Origin: Fenollaria massiliensis
Lineage (GTDB): Bacteria; Bacillota; Clostridia; Tissierellales; Peptoniphilaceae
Length of the DNA: 64,000 nucleotides
Assembly: GCF_000312505.2 (NCBI RefSeq)
Contig: NZ_HG326225.1
Coordinates: forward strand, 138,249-202,248
Reading direction: 5' to 3'
In this document: one piece after another, positions 43,630-52,541 of the stretch
How positions within the stretch are numbered: position 1 is the stretch's first letter
Layout: each line of letters begins with the position of its first letter
The notes under the pieces: generated by a model
Told to the model about the DNA's origin: nothing
The model's database searches: none
The model's input: the letters and a program-made list of their open reading frames with translations, nothing else
Position numbers and translations under genes: made by a program

Positions 43630-45013
43630 TTCCTTCCTCCTCTGTTAATGTATAAGTAATTTTCATAGTTTTATCTGCAGTTTTTAATATTGGTGTAGAT
43701 AAATTATTGATAGTTCCTAGATATGGCGTAGATAAAAACAGTTTCTTATATAACTTTCCATCGAATGTACCATATCCCAATCTAAATGGTCCTATTTCAA
43801 TTAATGGAGTAGTAATATTATCTACAGTAACTCCGTCATAGTTAGGACCAAAGCTTTTTATTACTTCATCTTTTGAATTTATCTGAAAATTATAGCATAA
43901 AATATAATCATCTAGTTGAAAGAATGTATTATAACAACTTCTACCCATGTTTACACCAGCTTCAAATCCAAGATCTATTTTTGTTATATCAACAGGGTTA
44001 TTTATATTTATTTTATAAACGATTCGTTGATTAGAAGATGGTGCATATAGATATCCATCTTTAACAAGGCTATTAGATGACCTGCCACAAGCACCAGAGT
44101 TTGACTCACTATACTCTCCTAAGGAGTAAAAGCCTATATTTCCTATGTCAAATTCGTCAGCTGTGAAACTGTAATCAGATTTTTTAATTTTAATTCTACT
44201 TAACTTTCGTCCATTAAAGAAGCCATACCAGTAGCCATCTTTTCCATCATAAAAACACCATTTATTCCAATCATAGTAATTTGAACAGTGCTTACTAATA
44301 TCTAAGATAGTTTTTTCTATTTTTTGTGGGGTGTTTCTATCCATTGGGTTCGTAAGTCCTACGCTTAAATAGTCCTCTTTAAATTTTACTATTTCTAGAG
44401 TTTTATCTTTTCTTAAAAATATTGATGTAAAAGTATTATTTTTAACGTCAGCTTCAACCATTCCAGAATATGCTCTATTTATATCACTGCTAACATCTCT
44501 TCTATAAGTGCTATTTAGGAATAATAATGCATTTCTTCCGTTTTGGTCTCCATAAAAAAATTTTCCAGCTTTATAATGAGTGAGAGCTAAAGACGAAATT
44601 TTACCATTAGCTTGTGATGTTGAAAAGTCCCAAACAAACTTATATCCATTTTCTATAGCTTTAGATTCTGTTAAGTTTGCAGAACCTCTCTTTTCAAAAT
44701 CTGTTGGGTTTACATTGTCAGAAGCATAACCTATAATATTATTTGTTGATGGTACAGTATATTTATTTGGATTTTCATCAAGTCGATCTTCAAAAATTAG
44801 TATGCCACCATAGCACTTGTTTGCTATTGGAAATAATTCTTCACAATAACTTGCACTATTATTAGCTTGTAGTGGATACATAAGTCCACTTGGATTAAGA
44901 CTAAAAATATCCTTTACAGCATTCGTTACAAGGTTCTCTTCTTCATATACTTCAGTATTGTTAGTATTAACATCTGTTAGCTCAATTATTGCCTTACCTT
45001 TAAACACAAACAT
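43622..45013 (-). CDS. Putative tail-tip/receptor-binding protein
   Basis: 463 aa with no named domain that I recognise. It is rich in aromatic residues and in repeated YLYAPSSNQRIVYKINI-type strands suggesting a beta-propeller or beta-sandwich fold. It lies between the baseplate/minor tail gene and the holin, the usual place of the host-recognition protein in siphophages. It starts behind AAAGGAGG. Function is inferred from position. Confidence 0.6.
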   Translation of the reverse strand: MFVFKGKAIIELTDVNTNNTEVYEEENLVTNAVKDIFSLNPSGLMYPLQANNSASYCEELFPIANKCYGGILIFEDRLDENPNKYTVPSTNNIIGYASDNVNPTDFEKRGSANLTESKAIENGYKFVWDFSTSQANGKISSLALTHYKAGKFFYGDQNGRNALLFLNSTYRRDVSSDINRAYSGMVEADVKNNTFTSIFLRKDKTLEIVKFKEDYLSVGLTNPMDRNTPQKIEKTILDISKHCSNYYDWNKWCFYDGKDGYWYGFFNGRKLSRIKIKKSDYSFTADEFDIGNIGFYSLGEYSESNSGACGRSSNSLVKDGYLYAPSSNQRIVYKININNPVDITKIDLGFEAGVNMGRSCYNTFFQLDDYILCYNFQINSKDEVIKSFGPNYDGVTVDNITTPLIEIGPFRLGYGTFDGKLYKKLFLSTPYLGTINNLSTPILKTADKTMKITYTLTEEEGNE

Positions 45014-45024
45014 GCCTCCTTTTA

Positions 45025-46866
45025 TTATAGTTTAATATTTTTGTTGTTATTTAAATATCCAACATTAAAGCCTTTATATTTAAGCTTCTGTATTTTATCA
45101 CTAAAAATTATATTTTTAGGAGCTTCAACTTTAATATCGTATTTTTCTTTCAAGCCTCTAAACATAAATAGTTTAGATATATCAATTCTGTTCCAAGTTT
45201 CATCAACTTTAATCTTTCCATCCCATTCCTCATTAGAACCTAATGATTGACCCGATATTGCTGCTATAGCATTATCCTTGCTTATCATAGCCTTGCCAGA
45301 TTCTAGCCTAATAAGTACTGAGAAGTTATTCATTGTTTTCTCTTTTATCTTCGTCAAAGGATAAAAAAGGTTTAATATATGCTCTCCACTCATGTAAGTT
45401 TCCTTTGGTATGTGATGCTCAATTTTTGCATCATTGAAAACATAAGTAACAACTAAACGAGTAGGAACTTCAACTGTTTCTATAAGTTCAACATCTTCAA
45501 TAACTTCTTTGTCTTCAAACTTTGGTGGGTTGAATGATTTTTTCTCGTCATTAAGGATCTCAACTTTTTTAGTTTCTTTTCTTTTTACCTTCCTATGTTT
45601 TTCTTCTGTGTCACAAATAATATTTAATAAAATTGCTGCATTAAATAACGCTTCAGTTTCTTTATCTGAAGCAAACTCAATCCTAATGATTGGTGTATCT
45701 GTTGTAGATAGGTTGATGGCTGAATAGTTAGAATAAGAATGCACTACCAATTTCTCGGATTCAATCTGATTTATTAGACCAGTGATGTTTTTATCATTTT
45801 TGCTTTTAGCTCTTGAAAGATATGGGTTTTTTCCTACACCAATAATTCTGTGCTTACCATTTATCTTGTACTCAATATCTGTAATTAAACCCTCTATTGT
45901 TTCATTGGAATATATTATTTCAATCCTATCTCCAAGATCAAGAGAAGGATCGCCTATTGTTTCCATATCAAAAGGTGTGTGTTGTATTTTACATACTTCA
46001 TTTAATAAAGCTTCGCACATTCTTTGTCTTTTCTCTTCAAGTCCAAGTTGCATAAGAGGGTTTATCCCTAGATTCATAGTCAAACCATTGTCTTCATCCA
46101 AAGAATAGTATTCAGCAATTTTAGTCTTTGCATTCGTTGAGTTAATTGCTGTGTACCTTGTTTTAAAATCAGATATTGAAGATGAGAACCTTTCCTTAGC
46201 ATTAATACTTGTTGAAACTTTTTCTGAATACTTCATAAGAACCAGCTCGCCTGTTCTATTAATTTGAGCAAATACTCCAAGTGTTGATGCAATATAGTGA
46301 ATAAAGTCTCTATAAGTTTCTATATCATTTTCTTTATAAATTGCTAAGGCTTCCTGCCCATTAGCAAAGGCTTTTATCTCGTCCTCGCTCATTCCTAGCT
46401 TAACTTTGCATTTTTCACATGAAAGACTTAAAAGGTCGTACGCAGATCCAAAGGTATCTGTAATAGGAAAGTTCTTGTCAAAGCGTAGCATATAGTCATA
46501 GCCTTTAAGTTCTAGTATTTTCTTAGACCTATTCGCTTCTGTTACATCAAATATCCCCATAGGTATAGTTTCAACTTTTCCATCAGATAACACTTGATGA
46601 TAAAAAAGCTCAAGCTTAGAATCTTCAAGGCTGTATCTGTCGATATTTGAAAATAAACTGATGCCAAACTCTGCAGCATAAACTGTTCCTATCTCAAGTT
46701 CTGATGAGCCTGAACACGATCTATGAATATATCCAGATCCTTTCAATATGTCACTATTTGTAAAAGGGATTACTTTCTTATCTTTTAAAATGATATTGCC
46801 AGTCCAATAAAAGCTACGAGAATTTTTCTTTATTTCTGTTTTGAAATCTGCACTTGTAGAATACAT
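45025..46866 (-). CDS. Phage minor tail/tail-lysin-region protein
   Basis: About 613 aa from MYSTSADFKTEIKK, an ATG overlapping the previous stop as TTAATG, with GGAGGAAT upstream. The N-terminal half (IILKDKKVIPFTNSDILKG, then ELEIGTVYAAEFGISLFS) is typical of the tail-associated protein behind Dit in Firmicute siphophages (a Tal-like baseplate hub). I see no lytic motif. It connects tail tip and receptor-binding protein. Confidence 0.7.
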   Translation of the reverse strand: MYSTSADFKTEIKKNSRSFYWTGNIILKDKKVIPFTNSDILKGSGYIHRSCSGSSELEIGTVYAAEFGISLFSNIDRYSLEDSKLELFYHQVLSDGKVETIPMGIFDVTEANRSKKILELKGYDYMLRFDKNFPITDTFGSAYDLLSLSCEKCKVKLGMSEDEIKAFANGQEALAIYKENDIETYRDFIHYIASTLGVFAQINRTGELVLMKYSEKVSTSINAKERFSSSISDFKTRYTAINSTNAKTKIAEYYSLDEDNGLTMNLGINPLMQLGLEEKRQRMCEALLNEVCKIQHTPFDMETIGDPSLDLGDRIEIIYSNETIEGLITDIEYKINGKHRIIGVGKNPYLSRAKSKNDKNITGLINQIESEKLVVHSYSNYSAINLSTTDTPIIRIEFASDKETEALFNAAILLNIICDTEEKHRKVKRKETKKVEILNDEKKSFNPPKFEDKEVIEDVELIETVEVPTRLVVTYVFNDAKIEHHIPKETYMSGEHILNLFYPLTKIKEKTMNNFSVLIRLESGKAMISKDNAIAAISGQSLGSNEEWDGKIKVDETWNRIDISKLFMFRGLKEKYDIKVEAPKNIIFSDKIQKLKYKGFNVGYLNNNKNIKL

Positions 46867-47228
46867 TAATATTCCTCCAAAGAAAACGATACATTCCAAA
46901 GCCCTTTATATGAAGTATCTTTCACTAGCTTTGTTTTAAAACCATCAATGTACATCTCTGCATCTTTTAATGATAAATCTTCTGTGTCTAAGTATTTAAC
47001 TTTTAACTTAGATTTCTTAGTAAATTTACTTAATACTTTCACTAGCTTGGGACTACATGAGAAGTCAACAGATATGCTAGCTACTTTACTTCTGATAATA
47101 TCTCTTTGAATAGTGCCTGCTTCTGTCTCTCCTCCTGTGTCTGCCTCTATATCTCTAAAATCAATAGAATAAGAGTTAGGTAGAGGCAGGTCTACTCCTT
47201 CAATTATTAAATATGATTGATGCTTCAT
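46866..47228 (-). CDS. Distal tail-type protein
   Basis: 120 aa (DUF6711-like): SYLIIEGVDLPLPNSYSIDF, then RDIEADTGGETEAGTIQRD, then ISVDFSCSPKLVKVL and MYIDGFKTKLV. Small proteins like this follow the tape measure in many Firmicute siphophages and form part of the tail tip. It is adjacent to the tape measure stop and overlaps the next gene. Confidence 0.7.
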   Translation of the reverse strand: MKHQSYLIIEGVDLPLPNSYSIDFRDIEADTGGETEAGTIQRDIIRSKVASISVDFSCSPKLVKVLSKFTKKSKLKVKYLDTEDLSLKDAEMYIDGFKTKLVKDTSYKGLWNVSFSLEEY

Positions 47229-50018
47229 TTACCTACCTCCACTTCTTAAATTTCTTCTTTGAGATGCATTAACAATAACCTCATCTAGGAGTGTACCTCC
47301 TAAATAAACGGGTATGACAATGTCGCCAGATTCTTCAGCTTTTAAATCAATATTTGATAGTGCAGCTTTGATTTGTCCTCCTATATCAACCGAGCTAGCT
47401 TGAGTGACACTTGCTCCAACCGTTGCTAAACTTGGATTTAAAACCATATCGCTTGCCACATTCTTCATTGATGATTGGACTAAATTTCTACTCTTTTCTA
47501 TCCCTCTTGCTAAGCCTTTCATAAAGTCTGGCATCCATGTTTCATAATCTGTTAATGGGCCTACATCTGGTACTGAGAAGTGCAGGAAGGATTTTATTGT
47601 AGATGCTACATTAGAAACTGCAGATGCGATTCCACCTATAGCACTTTTTATACCATTAATAATTCCGTTAATTAAATCTGCTCCCCAATTATATGCACTA
47701 GATATAAGGTTTTGAATAAATGATACTGCGTTATTAAAGCCAGTTTTTATTGTATTTACAATGTTTGACATTGTATTTGAAATAGTTGAGAACATCGCAT
47801 TGAAGACATTAGATACAGTTGATTTTATTCCATTTATTACTGAAGTAACACTATTCTTTATATTATTCCAAGTATTAATAACAAATGTTTTAATTGCATT
47901 AATAACTGTTGATATAGTGTTCTTTATCGCATTCCATATAGATTCAATTGTTGTTTTCAATGTATTTACAGTGGTAACAACTGCTGTTTTTATGTTATTC
48001 CATGTTGTACTTATAAAAGTTGATATCGTTGTAAGTATTGTAGTGAAAAATGTACTGATTGCATTCCACACTGTTTCAATGCTTGTTTTAATATTTTCAA
48101 TACTACTTACTACAAAATTCTTAATATTTTCCCACGCTGTTTTGAAAAATTCACTAATGCTATTAAAAATAGTTGTCGTTGTATTCTTTATTGCGTTCCA
48201 TGTATCAGTGAATATTGTAGATATAGATTCCCACAGATTCACGAAGAAATCTTTTATTGCATTCCATACCGTTATAGTCGCTTCTTTTATAGCTTCCCAA
48301 ACTGCAATAACCCCATCTCTAAACCATTCACACTTATTCCATAAAAGAACTAAAACAGCAATTACAGCACCTATTACAATAGGTACTATACCTATAGCTG
48401 ATACGACAGCTGTTATAGCAGGGATAATAGTTCCAGTTACAAAACCAGCTACTTTTGCAAAGGCTCCAACTACTAGTGGACCTTGTGTCATAATCGTGCC
48501 AATCGACCATACAAGTTTGCCTACTATAACAAGAATAGGACCAATAGCAGCAATTAAAACTCCTACAGTTGCAATAATACCTTTAACAGGCTCTGGTAGA
48601 GCATTTATTCCATTTACAAGCTTAGTCAAGAAATCTACTAAGCCTCTAACTGCAGGCATCAACAGTTCTCCAAATGATATGGCTAATTCCTCTAAAGCTG
48701 ATTTTAATATTTTAAGCTGCCCGCCTAAGTTATCCTGCATAGTGTTTGCCATCTTCTCAGCCGATCCATCAGCGTTATATATGGCATCACTTAAATTATT
48801 GTAATCTTGCTCGCTAGCGTTAATTATTGCAAGCATACCAGACATAGCATTTTTGCCAAATATCAATGAGGCAGCCTGTGCTTGCTGAGTTCCGTCTAAG
48901 CTAGCAAAAGCATTTCTAAATGTCATTAATGTTTCGTCAAGTGATAGTCCTTGAATATCTTCTACTGTTAAACCAAGCATCTCCATGCCATTTGAAACTT
49001 CTTTAGTTGGTGATGCTAGTCTTGTCAATGCAGATCTTAGAGCAGTACCTGCCTGCGAGCCTTTAACACCAGAGTTTGCCATCAAACCTATAGCTACAGC
49101 CATGTCTTCTACAGAGTATCCTAAAGCTCCAGCGATTGGTGCAGCGTACTTAAATGTTTCACCCATCATAGAAACATTTGTATTTGCATTAGAAGATGCA
49201 GCTGCAAGGACGTCAGCAAAATGAGATGAATCTTCTGCTTTTAATCCAAAGGCAGTAAGAGCGTCTGTAACAATATCTGAGGTAGTAGCTAGATCCTCGC
49301 CACTGGCTGCAGCAAGGTTCATAACACCATCAATACCATCTATCATTTGCTTAGTTTTCCATCCAGCCATTGCCATATAGTTCATAGCATCTGCAGCTTC
49401 GCTGGCTGAAAACATTGTCTTCGCACCCATTTCTCTTGCTTTTTTGCAAAGAGCATCAAAATCAGAGCCAGTTGCTCCAGACACAGCCTTTACCTTTGAC
49501 ATACCAGAATCAAAGTCTGCTGCTGTTTTTACAGCTACTGCACCAAGTCCAGCTACAGCGAGAGATACTGGCATTATCTTTTTGCCAACATTTTCTATAT
49601 TCTGTCCCGTGTTTTGCCATTTTTCTCCTGCGATAGCTACATTTTGCAGTGTTTGATTAGTCGTTGCACCTTGCTTTTCAAGAGATTTAAGTGCTTGTTC
49701 TGTTTCTATAATCTCTCTTTTTAAGGCATCATATTGCTCTTGTGAGATTTTGCCTTCAGCCAGAGCCTGTTCAGCTTGTTTCTGTGCCTCTTTTAGTGAA
49801 TTAAGTTTGTTTTTTGTTTCTTCTAATGTTTGTCCTAGAAGTTTATGCTTTTGTGAGATAAGCTCAGTATTACCAGGATCAAGTTTAAGAAGTTTATTTA
49901 CATCACGAAGTTCAGACTGGGTATGTTTTATCTCAGTGTTTACTGCCTTTAGTGCCTCTTGAAGCTTGGTGGTATTCCCTCCAATTTCAACAGTAATCCC
50001 TTTTACTCTGTTTGCCAA
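47229..50018 (-). CDS. Tail tape measure protein
   Basis: 929 aa. N-terminal coiled coils (1-120) lead into the TP901-type tape measure domain: TAADFDSGMSKVKAVSGATG, then AMAGWKTKQMIDGIDGVMNL, then ASSNANTNVSMMGETFKYAA. Membrane-like helices (about 470-570) follow, then a repeat region with many Trp-Asn-x-Ile-Lys units (about 580-790). It sets tail length and is injected at infection. It starts behind AAGGAGGTGAG. A terminator-like hairpin separates it from the chaperone gene. Confidence 0.93.
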   Translation of the reverse strand: MANRVKGITVEIGGNTTKLQEALKAVNTEIKHTQSELRDVNKLLKLDPGNTELISQKHKLLGQTLEETKNKLNSLKEAQKQAEQALAEGKISQEQYDALKREIIETEQALKSLEKQGATTNQTLQNVAIAGEKWQNTGQNIENVGKKIMPVSLAVAGLGAVAVKTAADFDSGMSKVKAVSGATGSDFDALCKKAREMGAKTMFSASEAADAMNYMAMAGWKTKQMIDGIDGVMNLAAASGEDLATTSDIVTDALTAFGLKAEDSSHFADVLAAASSNANTNVSMMGETFKYAAPIAGALGYSVEDMAVAIGLMANSGVKGSQAGTALRSALTRLASPTKEVSNGMEMLGLTVEDIQGLSLDETLMTFRNAFASLDGTQQAQAASLIFGKNAMSGMLAIINASEQDYNNLSDAIYNADGSAEKMANTMQDNLGGQLKILKSALEELAISFGELLMPAVRGLVDFLTKLVNGINALPEPVKGIIATVGVLIAAIGPILVIVGKLVWSIGTIMTQGPLVVGAFAKVAGFVTGTIIPAITAVVSAIGIVPIVIGAVIAVLVLLWNKCEWFRDGVIAVWEAIKEATITVWNAIKDFFVNLWESISTIFTDTWNAIKNTTTTIFNSISEFFKTAWENIKNFVVSSIENIKTSIETVWNAISTFFTTILTTISTFISTTWNNIKTAVVTTVNTLKTTIESIWNAIKNTISTVINAIKTFVINTWNNIKNSVTSVINGIKSTVSNVFNAMFSTISNTMSNIVNTIKTGFNNAVSFIQNLISSAYNWGADLINGIINGIKSAIGGIASAVSNVASTIKSFLHFSVPDVGPLTDYETWMPDFMKGLARGIEKSRNLVQSSMKNVASDMVLNPSLATVGASVTQASSVDIGGQIKAALSNIDLKAEESGDIVIPVYLGGTLLDEVIVNASQRRNLRSGGR

Positions 50019-50042
50019 TATCTCACCTCCTTAAAATTATAT

Positions 50043-50070
50043 AAAAAAGCATCCTTCACTTAACGATGCT
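50043..50070 (-). terminator. Hairpin between tail chaperone and tape measure genes
   Basis: AGCATC and GATGCT pair around a 12-nt loop, followed by TTTTTT on the minus strand. It probably lowers tape measure expression relative to the abundant head and tail genes upstream. Confidence 0.55.
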
Positions 50071-50085
50071 TAAATAGTTTATTCA

Positions 50086-50624
50086 TTAAAATTTATCAAA
50101 ATCGTCTTGTGTTGCTACATCTTTATACTTGTAATCGTCATTGCTTTTTTCTATAAACATATCGTTTACAAGTCCAATAGTTAATAAATCTAAGTCAGAA
50201 ACAGAAAGACCAAGTTCCACTGCCCTTAGTAAAAATAAGGGTGTAGTCATTGGTCTTTCTGTCGGTCTTACTTTTTTTTAGATTTTTCCTCCATCTTTAT
50301 ATTAAGTCCCCATAGCTCTATTAGCTGAGGCAGTATTTGATATATAGAAAATGTTGAAAAATTATCTAGCCATTCTTCTGTGCTATCTGGAACCGCTTTA
50401 TCTCCATGCTTAGCCATTACATAGGCTATGTTTTCAAACAATTCTAATGAACCTATATCAAGATTAGATTCATTTTTATCATTCTTTTTTATTGACCTCT
50501 CTAGTTCTATTAGGTCTTTAAAAATATCTCTGCCAAATTTTATTCTGTATATTCTAGGGATTGCTGCTGATGCACGAAAGACAACATCCTTGCCGTCAAT
50601 CTCTATTGTTTTTGTCAATGCCAT
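50086..50624 (-). CDS. Tail assembly chaperone, -1 frameshift product (gpGT-like)
   Basis: Just before its stop at 50268 the first frame reads TCT AAA AAA AAG TAA, a run of 8 As and G at 50271-50279. Slipping back one base continues as KKVRPTERPMTTPLFLLRAV, then GLSVSDLDLLTIGLVNDMF, ending at 50086. The continuation has no start of its own and overlaps the first frame at the slip, as in lambda G/GT. Both products normally chaperone the tape measure. Confidence 0.8.
50268..50624 (-). CDS. Tail assembly chaperone, short form (gpG-like)
   Basis: 118 aa: MALTKTIEIDGKDVVFRASA, then AIPRIYRIKFGRDIFKDLIE, then LPQLIELWGLNI and a lysine tail. It is a helical chaperone between the major tail protein and the tape measure. 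The first product of the frameshifting pair, it starts behind AGGAGG just after the major tail gene. Confidence 0.82.
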   Translation of the reverse strand: MALTKTIEIDGKDVVFRASAAIPRIYRIKFGRDIFKDLIELERSIKKNDKNESNLDIGSLELFENIAYVMAKHGDKAVPDSTEEWLDNFSTFSIYQILPQLIELWGLNIKMEEKSKKK

Positions 50625-50626
50625 TG

Positions 50627-51223
50627 TTATTTTCCTCCTACACTTGCTTTTGTAGGAGTTACTGCAGTTTCTGTAGGCATGTAAACTGACTTATACCATC
50701 CTTCGTAAGTCTCCTTAGTTGTTGAATCTCCTGTTCTAGCTTTTACATTTCCATTTGGAAGAGGTCTTGCTTGAATTGATAAAGTTTCTGGTTGCACTTC
50801 CCTTGACTCCTCATTTGTCTCTCCTTCAAGTTTTGGTCTTGCAGCAGAGCAGTTATACATGATGTGACGGATTTTCTTTTGATCTCCATCAAACTCAAAA
50901 AGAAGAGCAAAGTTCGCTGTCTCTGAATTAGATGATTCAATAAGAACTTTATTTGTATCTACTTTTTCCATTAAAACATCTGTTCTAAACGACTCTGGAA
51001 TTAGTGCTATTTCTAGGTCGCCATCATATCCCATGTTATTAGAAATTGTGTAATATTCTATCCCGTCAGCATAAAAGCTTTCTGGCTCTCCATTAGGCTC
51101 TAATGAAATAGATACGGCACCAGGCATTGGCACTGGTTCTTTATATTTAATCGTACCATCTTCTGTTTTATCAAAAAGAGCATAGTGAACATTACATATG
51201 TTAAATTTAACTTTATTAGCCAT
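50627..51223 (-). CDS. Major tail protein
   Basis: 198 aa of the phi13/TP901-type major tail family: KVKFNICNVHYALFDKTEDG, then YKEPVPMPGAVSISLEPNGE, then DGIEYYTISNNMGYDGDLEI and FALLFEFDGDQKKIRHIMYN. It polymerizes into the tail tube. Its gene overlaps the tail completion gene by 8 bp and is followed within 2 bp by the chaperone gene. Confidence 0.9.
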   Translation of the reverse strand: MANKVKFNICNVHYALFDKTEDGTIKYKEPVPMPGAVSISLEPNGEPESFYADGIEYYTISNNMGYDGDLEIALIPESFRTDVLMEKVDTNKVLIESSNSETANFALLFEFDGDQKKIRHIMYNCSAARPKLEGETNEESREVQPETLSIQARPLPNGNVKARTGDSTTKETYEGWYKSVYMPTETAVTPTKASVGGK

Positions 51224-51557
51224 TATATTCCTCCTTATAATTTATCTTTAAAGTAAACTCGTAGAGAACTTCATACAACCTTTCAGATTCAATCCATACT
51301 TCTGATTTTTCATAGTAGATTTTTTCTCTATCAAGTATTTCTTCTATTTTTTCTTCTAATTGTAAGTCTTTTTTATCTGTATAGACTTCAAGATTCACTT
51401 CTGTATTCTTATAATAAACAAGTCCATCTGCTCCAAAGTGTTTATTCTTTGGAAGCAAATATACCATAAAAGGTGGCTGTGGACTTTCTCCTTCAGCAAA
51501 ATGCGAATAAGCAAAAGGAAGTCCTATCTCTTCTAAAATTTTTATTAGTCTATCCAT
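51216..51557 (-). CDS. Tail completion/terminator-like protein
   Basis: 113 aa: LIKILEEIGLPFAYSHFAEG, then PPFMVYLLPKNKHFGADG, then YKNTEVNLEVYTDKKDLQLE. It matches the usual protein between the HK97 gp10-like protein and the major tail protein in Firmicute siphophages. It probably caps the tail tube or joins tail to head. Start and stop overlap both neighbours. Confidence 0.72.
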   Translation of the reverse strand: MDRLIKILEEIGLPFAYSHFAEGESPQPPFMVYLLPKNKHFGADGLVYYKNTEVNLEVYTDKKDLQLEEKIEEILDREKIYYEKSEVWIESERLYEVLYEFTLKINYKEEYNG

Positions 51558-51930
51558 TCTTTAACTTCCTTATAATGTTTTCTTCCAATTCTCTGACTCC
51601 TTTTTCTTCTGCTGGTGCTATATGAGGCTTTGCCTTTACTCTACCACCCTGTCTTAGCACATGACCTTTTTCAAGTAAGTGTGCAAGCTGATATCTATCT
51701 CTTGAGTGAACTATAAGCTCGATTGAATTAGAAGTCTCTCTATTATTTTTTACAGTCCATGACTTTGCATATCTGCCAGTCCTTCCAACTGGAGCTGTAT
51801 CCTTTATATCTTGCTTGATATTTTTAGCTGCTTTCTTAACCTCACTCTTCAGTTCATCGCTAGCCATCTTAGAATAATCTTCTAAGCCTTTCATTATTTC
51901 ACTAGCTAAGTTATCTATCTTCACATTCAT
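51550..51930 (-). CDS. HK97 gp10-like head-tail joining protein
   Basis: About 126 aa from MNVKIDNLA, an ATG overlapping the previous stop (ATGA) with AAGGTG upstream. Family hallmarks: VGRTGRYAKSWTVKN, then HLLEKGHVLRQGGRVKAKPH (the G-H and R-G-G-R stretch), then APAEEKGVRELEENII. It takes part in joining head and tail. Confidence 0.85.
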   Translation of the reverse strand: MNVKIDNLASEIMKGLEDYSKMASDELKSEVKKAAKNIKQDIKDTAPVGRTGRYAKSWTVKNNRETSNSIELIVHSRDRYQLAHLLEKGHVLRQGGRVKAKPHIAPAEEKGVRELEENIIRKLKNG

Positions 51931-52259
51931 CTCGACACCTTCTTGCATCTTAGTTTAATCAGCTTATTTTTATAATTCATAAAATCAACTGATAGTATAT
52001 TGTATATATTTTCATCGAAGCTAATTCTATATTCACTAGAGTTTATTGATTTTAATTTTTGCTGATATCTAATTGTAAAAGATATATCAGAGCTGTCCTG
52101 CTCCATACCTAAAAATACTGCCTCGCCTTTTCCTTGAAAGGATATATATGCATTAGTTATAGTATAGTCACTCCAAATAGATTTATGGTTTCCAATTTTA
52201 TCTATTTCAAGCTTCTTATTTTGTATCTTTATTTTTTTATTAAGGTCAACTATCTTCAT
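51927..52259 (-). CDS. Phage head closure protein (SPP1 gp16-like)
   Basis: 110 aa, mostly beta-strands: LNKKIKIQNKKLEIDKIGNH, then YTITNAYISFQGKGEAVFLG, then ISFTIRYQQKLKSINSSEYR. It is the small head completion protein found between the connector and gp10-like genes. It overlaps the next gene and follows the connector gene with a shared base. Confidence 0.8.
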   Translation of the reverse strand: MKIVDLNKKIKIQNKKLEIDKIGNHKSIWSDYTITNAYISFQGKGEAVFLGMEQDSSDISFTIRYQQKLKSINSSEYRISFDENIYNILSVDFMNYKNKLIKLRCKKVSR

Positions 52260-52537
52260 TAAAACTCAGCCTTTCTTATACCAAATAATAGAGCTCTAAG
52301 TGTTAAATTAAGCTCTGCGTGGTCAGCCTCTTCTCTGTGTTCATAAAGATATGCAATCATATATAGTACAGCAATTTTAGCATTTTTATGGCTAGCAAGT
52401 TCCTCATCGCTGTCGACTCTTGCAATTTCTTTGCAATGCTCTATTGATGAAAGGATGAGCGTCTTTATATACTCATCCTCATCATCAAAATCAACTCTTA
52501 AATACGTCTTAGCCTCATCAAGAGTTATCATGCTCAT
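52259..52537 (-). CDS. Head-tail connector protein (gp6-like)
   Basis: 92 aa: MITLDEAKTYLRVDFDDEDE, then YIKTLILSSIEHCKEIARVD, then VLYMIAYLYEHREEA. It matches the gp6-like/DNA-packaging family ring that sits under the portal. It starts just after the capsid gene. The MITLDEAK start is the better match; an ATG two codons earlier is also possible. Confidence 0.88.
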   Translation of the reverse strand: MSMITLDEAKTYLRVDFDDEDEYIKTLILSSIEHCKEIARVDSDEELASHKNAKIAVLYMIAYLYEHREEADHAELNLTLRALLFGIRKAEF

Positions 52538-52541
52538 TTCC

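Noticed and set aside
47860-48260. Regularly spaced repeats that look like a CRISPR array
   Set aside because: They are the Trp-Asn-Ile-Lys helical repeats of the tape measure protein, degenerate at nucleotide level and in frame.
47761-48804. Long plus-strand frame (347 codons) inside the tape measure gene
   Set aside because: It is the antisense of the repetitive tape measure gene; open because of codon bias, without start signals or homology.
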